Part shown: positions 7,495 through 9,567 of the stretch, in pieces
Layout: each line of letters starts with the position of its first letter
Numbering within the stretch: position 1 is the stretch's first letter
NCBI GenBank assembly: GCA_042095695.1
Contig: JBELMP010000101.1
Coordinates: 1 to 9,567 of the forward strand
DNA: 9,567 bases
Source of the DNA: Maricaulis sp042095695
GTDB taxonomy: Bacteria; Pseudomonadota; Alphaproteobacteria; Caulobacterales; Maricaulaceae
Direction: 5' to 3'
Position numbers and translations under genes: made by a program
The notes under the pieces: model-generated
What the model saw: the letters and a program-made list of their open reading frames with translations, nothing else
What the model was told of the DNA's origin: nothing
Database searches by the model: none

Positions 7495-8493
7495 ATGTTC
7501 GATCTCAGCTATACCGACATTCGCGATTTCCTGACGACACCCGAGAGCCTTCTCGTGGTGATCTCGGGCTTGCTGGTCTTTGCGACGATCATGACGCTGA
7601 CCGCCCCGATGCTGGGCGGAGACAAGCTCGATAAGCGTATCAAGTCGGTACAGAATCGCCGCGAGGAATTGCGCCGTCGTTCGCGTGCCGCACTGGAAGC
7701 CGAAGCGCGTGACAAGACTAATGGATCAATCCGCGGGAATGAGGCTGCCGGCTTCACCCGCAAGGTGGTCGACTCTCTCAATCTACAAAAGGCCTTCGAA
7801 GATCCAGCCCTCCAGATCAAGCTCGAGCAGGCAGGTCTGCGCGGCAATCGGCCGGCGGTGACATTCTATTTCGCCCGGCTTGCCTCTCCAATTGTCCTGC
7901 TGGCTGGCGCATTGTGTTATTTTTTCCTCGTCAATGATCACGGGCTGACCTCACTGGCGCGCTATTGCTTCTCCATGGCGCTCGGTCTGCTGGGTTACTA
8001 CGCACCCAATCTCTATCTCTCCAACCTGGCGCAGAAACGTCAGGCTTCGATCATGATAGCTTTCCCTGACGCGCTGGACCTGCTGTTGATCTGTGTCGAG
8101 GCCGGCATGTCAATCGAGGCGGCCTTTCATAAGGTTTCGTCTGAGATCGGCGGTCAGTCGATCGAGCTTGCCGAGGAATTGTCCTTGACCACAGCGGAGC
8201 TTGCCTACCTCCAGGACCGGCGAATTGCCTATGACAACCTGGCGAAACGGACCAATCACCCAGGTGTAAAGGCGGTCTGTACCTCCTTGGTCCAGGCCGA
8301 GCGCTACGGGACGCCGCTGGGGCAGGCGCTCAGGGTCATGGCGAAGGAAAATCGCGATATGCGTCTGGCTGCTGCCGAGAAGAAGGCAGCCGCGCTTCCG
8401 GCCCAGCTGACAGTGCCGATGATCATCTTTTTCCTGCCCGTACTGTTCGTGGTTATTCTCGGACCGGCCATTCTCCGCTTCAATAGTCTGTGA
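7495..8493 (+). CDS. tadC: Inner-membrane platform protein TadC (CpaH)
   Basis: Second GspF-like platform protein, partner of TadB. The protein has 332 residues. It has an N-terminal transmembrane helix (about 18-39), a charged Arg/Glu-rich cytoplasmic stretch (about 44-83, possible coiled coil), and two central membrane segments (about 128-146 and 154-175). The T2SSF domain covers about 187-315, with the TadC signature FPDALDLLLICVEAGMSIEA (190-209), and the last transmembrane helix is at about 304-325. The start at ATG 7495 is 7 bases after tadB; the upstream AGGGG (7486-7490) is a weak, close ribosome site, so translation may depend on coupling to tadB. It is the last clear gene of the operon. 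Identification is secure. Confidence 0.93.
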   Translation: MFDLSYTDIRDFLTTPESLLVVISGLLVFATIMTLTAPMLGGDKLDKRIKSVQNRREELRRRSRAALEAEARDKTNGSIRGNEAAGFTRKVVDSLNLQKAFEDPALQIKLEQAGLRGNRPAVTFYFARLASPIVLLAGALCYFFLVNDHGLTSLARYCFSMALGLLGYYAPNLYLSNLAQKRQASIMIAFPDALDLLLICVEAGMSIEAAFHKVSSEIGGQSIELAEELSLTTAELAYLQDRRIAYDNLAKRTNHPGVKAVCTSLVQAERYGTPLGQALRVMAKENRDMRLAAAEKKAAALPAQLTVPMIIFFLPVLFVVILGPAILRFNSL

Positions 8494-8510
8494 CGAAAAC
8501 GATTTGGCGC

Positions 8511-8524
8511 GCTATTTGAATAGC
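8511..8524. repeat. Short inverted repeat between tadC and the next ORF
   Basis: GCTATT-TG-AATAGC has perfect 6-base arms around a 2-base centre. It sits 18 bases after the tadC stop and 32 bases before the next preferred start. The loop is too small and no T-run follows, so it does not look like a terminator; an operator for the downstream ORF is possible but unproven. Confidence 0.4.
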
Positions 8525-8540
8525 TGGCGTCATGTTGCAC

Positions 8541-8547
8541 AGGTGGA
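8541..8547 (+). promoter_or_regulatory. Ribosome binding site of the ORF after tadC
   Basis: AGGTGGA lies 8 bases before ATG 8556. The upstream in-frame ATG 8532 has no comparable purine-rich sequence, so this site favours the shorter protein. Confidence 0.5.
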
Positions 8548-8555
8548 CACAGCCC

Positions 8556-9041
8556 ATGTTTTCCGGGCGCAATTCGGCGGAGAAGCGTCGTGAGCAGATT
8601 GAGGCGGCCGATCAGGCTGTGGCTTCTGCTATGGACGCATTGAATGCGGATGACGTCGGTGGCGCCCGCGCAGCCTTGTCTGAAGCTCCGAAGACCCATT
8701 TCGCCGATGTCGGGTGGAAAGTGGGCATGGCTGGCGCAATGATCGAGCTTAAGCAGGGCAAGAAGCGCGGGGGGCTCAACAAGCTCGTTGCGGTCTGCGC
8801 GCGCCTCGATGAGACCTCCCTGTCAAAGGATGACAAGAATTATCTCCGGCTATACGCGCTTTATCGTTCCAGTGAGGTCACGAAGGACCGGCGTGCACCG
8901 ATGGAATTGCGCGTGCTCGTAGAAGACTTCCGCTTCGACCACACGCTGGTGAACCCGGTCCTGCGCAAGGATTTCCCGCTTCGGAAAATCGGGGATGACG
9001 CCGCAGAGACCCCGCCGCCGCCACCGCCTCCTGAGGTCTGA
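8556..9041 (+). CDS. Uncharacterised helical protein next to tad genes
   Basis: I do not recognise a family. From ATG 8556 the protein has 161 residues (169 if ATG 8532 is used). It has no signal peptide or membrane segment, so it is probably cytoplasmic. Residues about 8-120 look almost wholly alpha-helical. They include segments such as AADQAVASAMDALNADDVGGA and LRLYALYRSSEV, with spacing reminiscent of degenerate TPR or TPR-like helical hairpins (inference). A Lys/Arg-rich patch (about 66-72) is followed by mixed sequence. The C-terminus ends in seven consecutive prolines and then Glu-Val. Codon use resembles the neighbours, so it is likely a real gene rather than a shadow. It lies 62 bases after tadC on the same strand, and its stop directly abuts the stop of the opposite-strand tadD-like gene. 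A pilus role is suggested only by position. Confidence 0.7.
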   Translation: MFSGRNSAEKRREQIEAADQAVASAMDALNADDVGGARAALSEAPKTHFADVGWKVGMAGAMIELKQGKKRGGLNKLVAVCARLDETSLSKDDKNYLRLYALYRSSEVTKDRRAPMELRVLVEDFRFDHTLVNPVLRKDFPLRKIGDDAAETPPPPPPPEV

Positions 9042-9567
9042 TCAGTCTTCGCTCAAGGCATCATATCGACGTTGTGAGGTCAGCATGGCGCGCACATAGG
9101 CCATATTGGCTTCCGCCATTTGCGGACTGACATCCACGCGTGCCATTTCTTCCGCATCTTCAAACCGCCCTTGCAGCGCAATCACCAAGGCCAGATTTTG
9201 CCGGATGGTCGCGTCGGCACCCGGGCGGAGCATGGCTTCCCGCAGCAGCCGTTCGGCCGTCACGGCCTCTCCATCAAGCGCATAAGATAACGCCAGGTTG
9301 GAGATGACGGCCGGTTCTGCTGGCGCCAATTCCATCGCCTGGCGCAAGGTCGATTGCGCCTGTTCGCTTTGTCCAGCCTGTTCATAGGCGACGCCAAGCG
9401 CGTTCATCGGACGCCAATCCCCCGGATTCGCCTGAGTGGCACGGCGCAGAGGTTCAATCGCGGCTGCCCCGCGGCCGCTTGCGGCCAGGGCTGCCCCGTA
9501 ATTCATCAACAAGTCAGTATCGTCCGGATAGAAGGACAGGGCCTGTCGGGCGATTTCCGATGCTCGG
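9042..9567 (-). CDS. tadD: TPR protein TadD, C-terminal part
   Basis: TPR lipoprotein of the Flp pilus system, regarded in other bacteria as a pilotin-like factor for the secretin. Only the C-terminal 174 codons are visible; the frame is open to the right edge, so start, signal and lipobox are outside. A TTG at 9510-9512 lies within a repeat and is not the start. At least three TPR units are seen, with the pattern DTDLLMNYGAALAASGRGAAA, WRPMNALGVAYEQAGQSEQA and AVISNLALSYALDGEAVTAE. A fourth, more diverged unit (TIRQNLALVIALQGRFEDAE) follows. The last part, ARVDVSPQMAEANMAYVRAML, matches the conserved tail I associate with alphaproteobacterial TadD. The gene is convergent with the tad block, so it must use its own promoter. 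A generic TPR protein cannot be fully excluded. Confidence 0.8.
   Translation of the reverse strand, partial: RASEIARQALSFYPDDTDLLMNYGAALAASGRGAAAIEPLRRATQANPGDWRPMNALGVAYEQAGQSEQAQSTLRQAMELAPAEPAVISNLALSYALDGEAVTAERLLREAMLRPGADATIRQNLALVIALQGRFEDAEEMARVDVSPQMAEANMAYVRAMLTSQRRYDALSED

Noticed and set aside
8494..8555. Terminator after tadC
   Set aside because: The only inverted repeat has a 2-base centre and no following T-run.

Overview
The window is most of a Tad/Flp (type IVc) pilus assembly locus from an alphaproteobacterium. Gene order, the Cpa-type CpaB-CpaC-CpaD-CpaE-CpaF-TadB-TadC set, the characteristic CpaD lipoprotein and the GC-rich codon use fit the Caulobacterales/Maricaulales-Hyphomonadaceae area. 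That placement is inference from family resemblance; no rRNA or other phylogenetic marker is present.

Layout. The left edge (2-364) holds the C-terminal part of the CpaA/TadV-type prepilin peptidase, including its GxGD aspartate. A 107-base gap follows, with a small inverted repeat and a CtrA-like box. From 472 to 8493 runs a tight, same-strand block: cpaB, cpaC, cpaD, cpaE, cpaF, tadB (cpaG) and tadC (cpaH). Spacings are 2-18 bases, so it is very likely one transcription unit. After a 62-base gap comes an unrecognised 161-residue ORF (8556-9041). On the opposite strand, abutting it tail to tail, is the C-terminal part of a TPR protein of the TadD type (9042 to the right edge).

How the parts work together (family knowledge). 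CpaA cleaves prepilin leaders. CpaC is the outer-membrane secretin. CpaB and CpaD are periplasmic/outer-membrane assembly factors. CpaE is a MinD-like localisation factor. CpaF is the hexameric motor ATPase. TadB and TadC are the paired inner-membrane platform proteins. TadD is a TPR lipoprotein linked to secretin assembly. The Flp pilin gene and the minor pilins (TadE/F/G) are not in the window.

Most of the window is an ordinary, intact Tad locus, and I do not see a new biological system. The items most worth a second look are the CtrA-like site between cpaA and cpaB, the duplicated acidic DDPF motif at the N-terminus of CpaE, and the unassigned gene after tadC with an inverted repeat just upstream of it.
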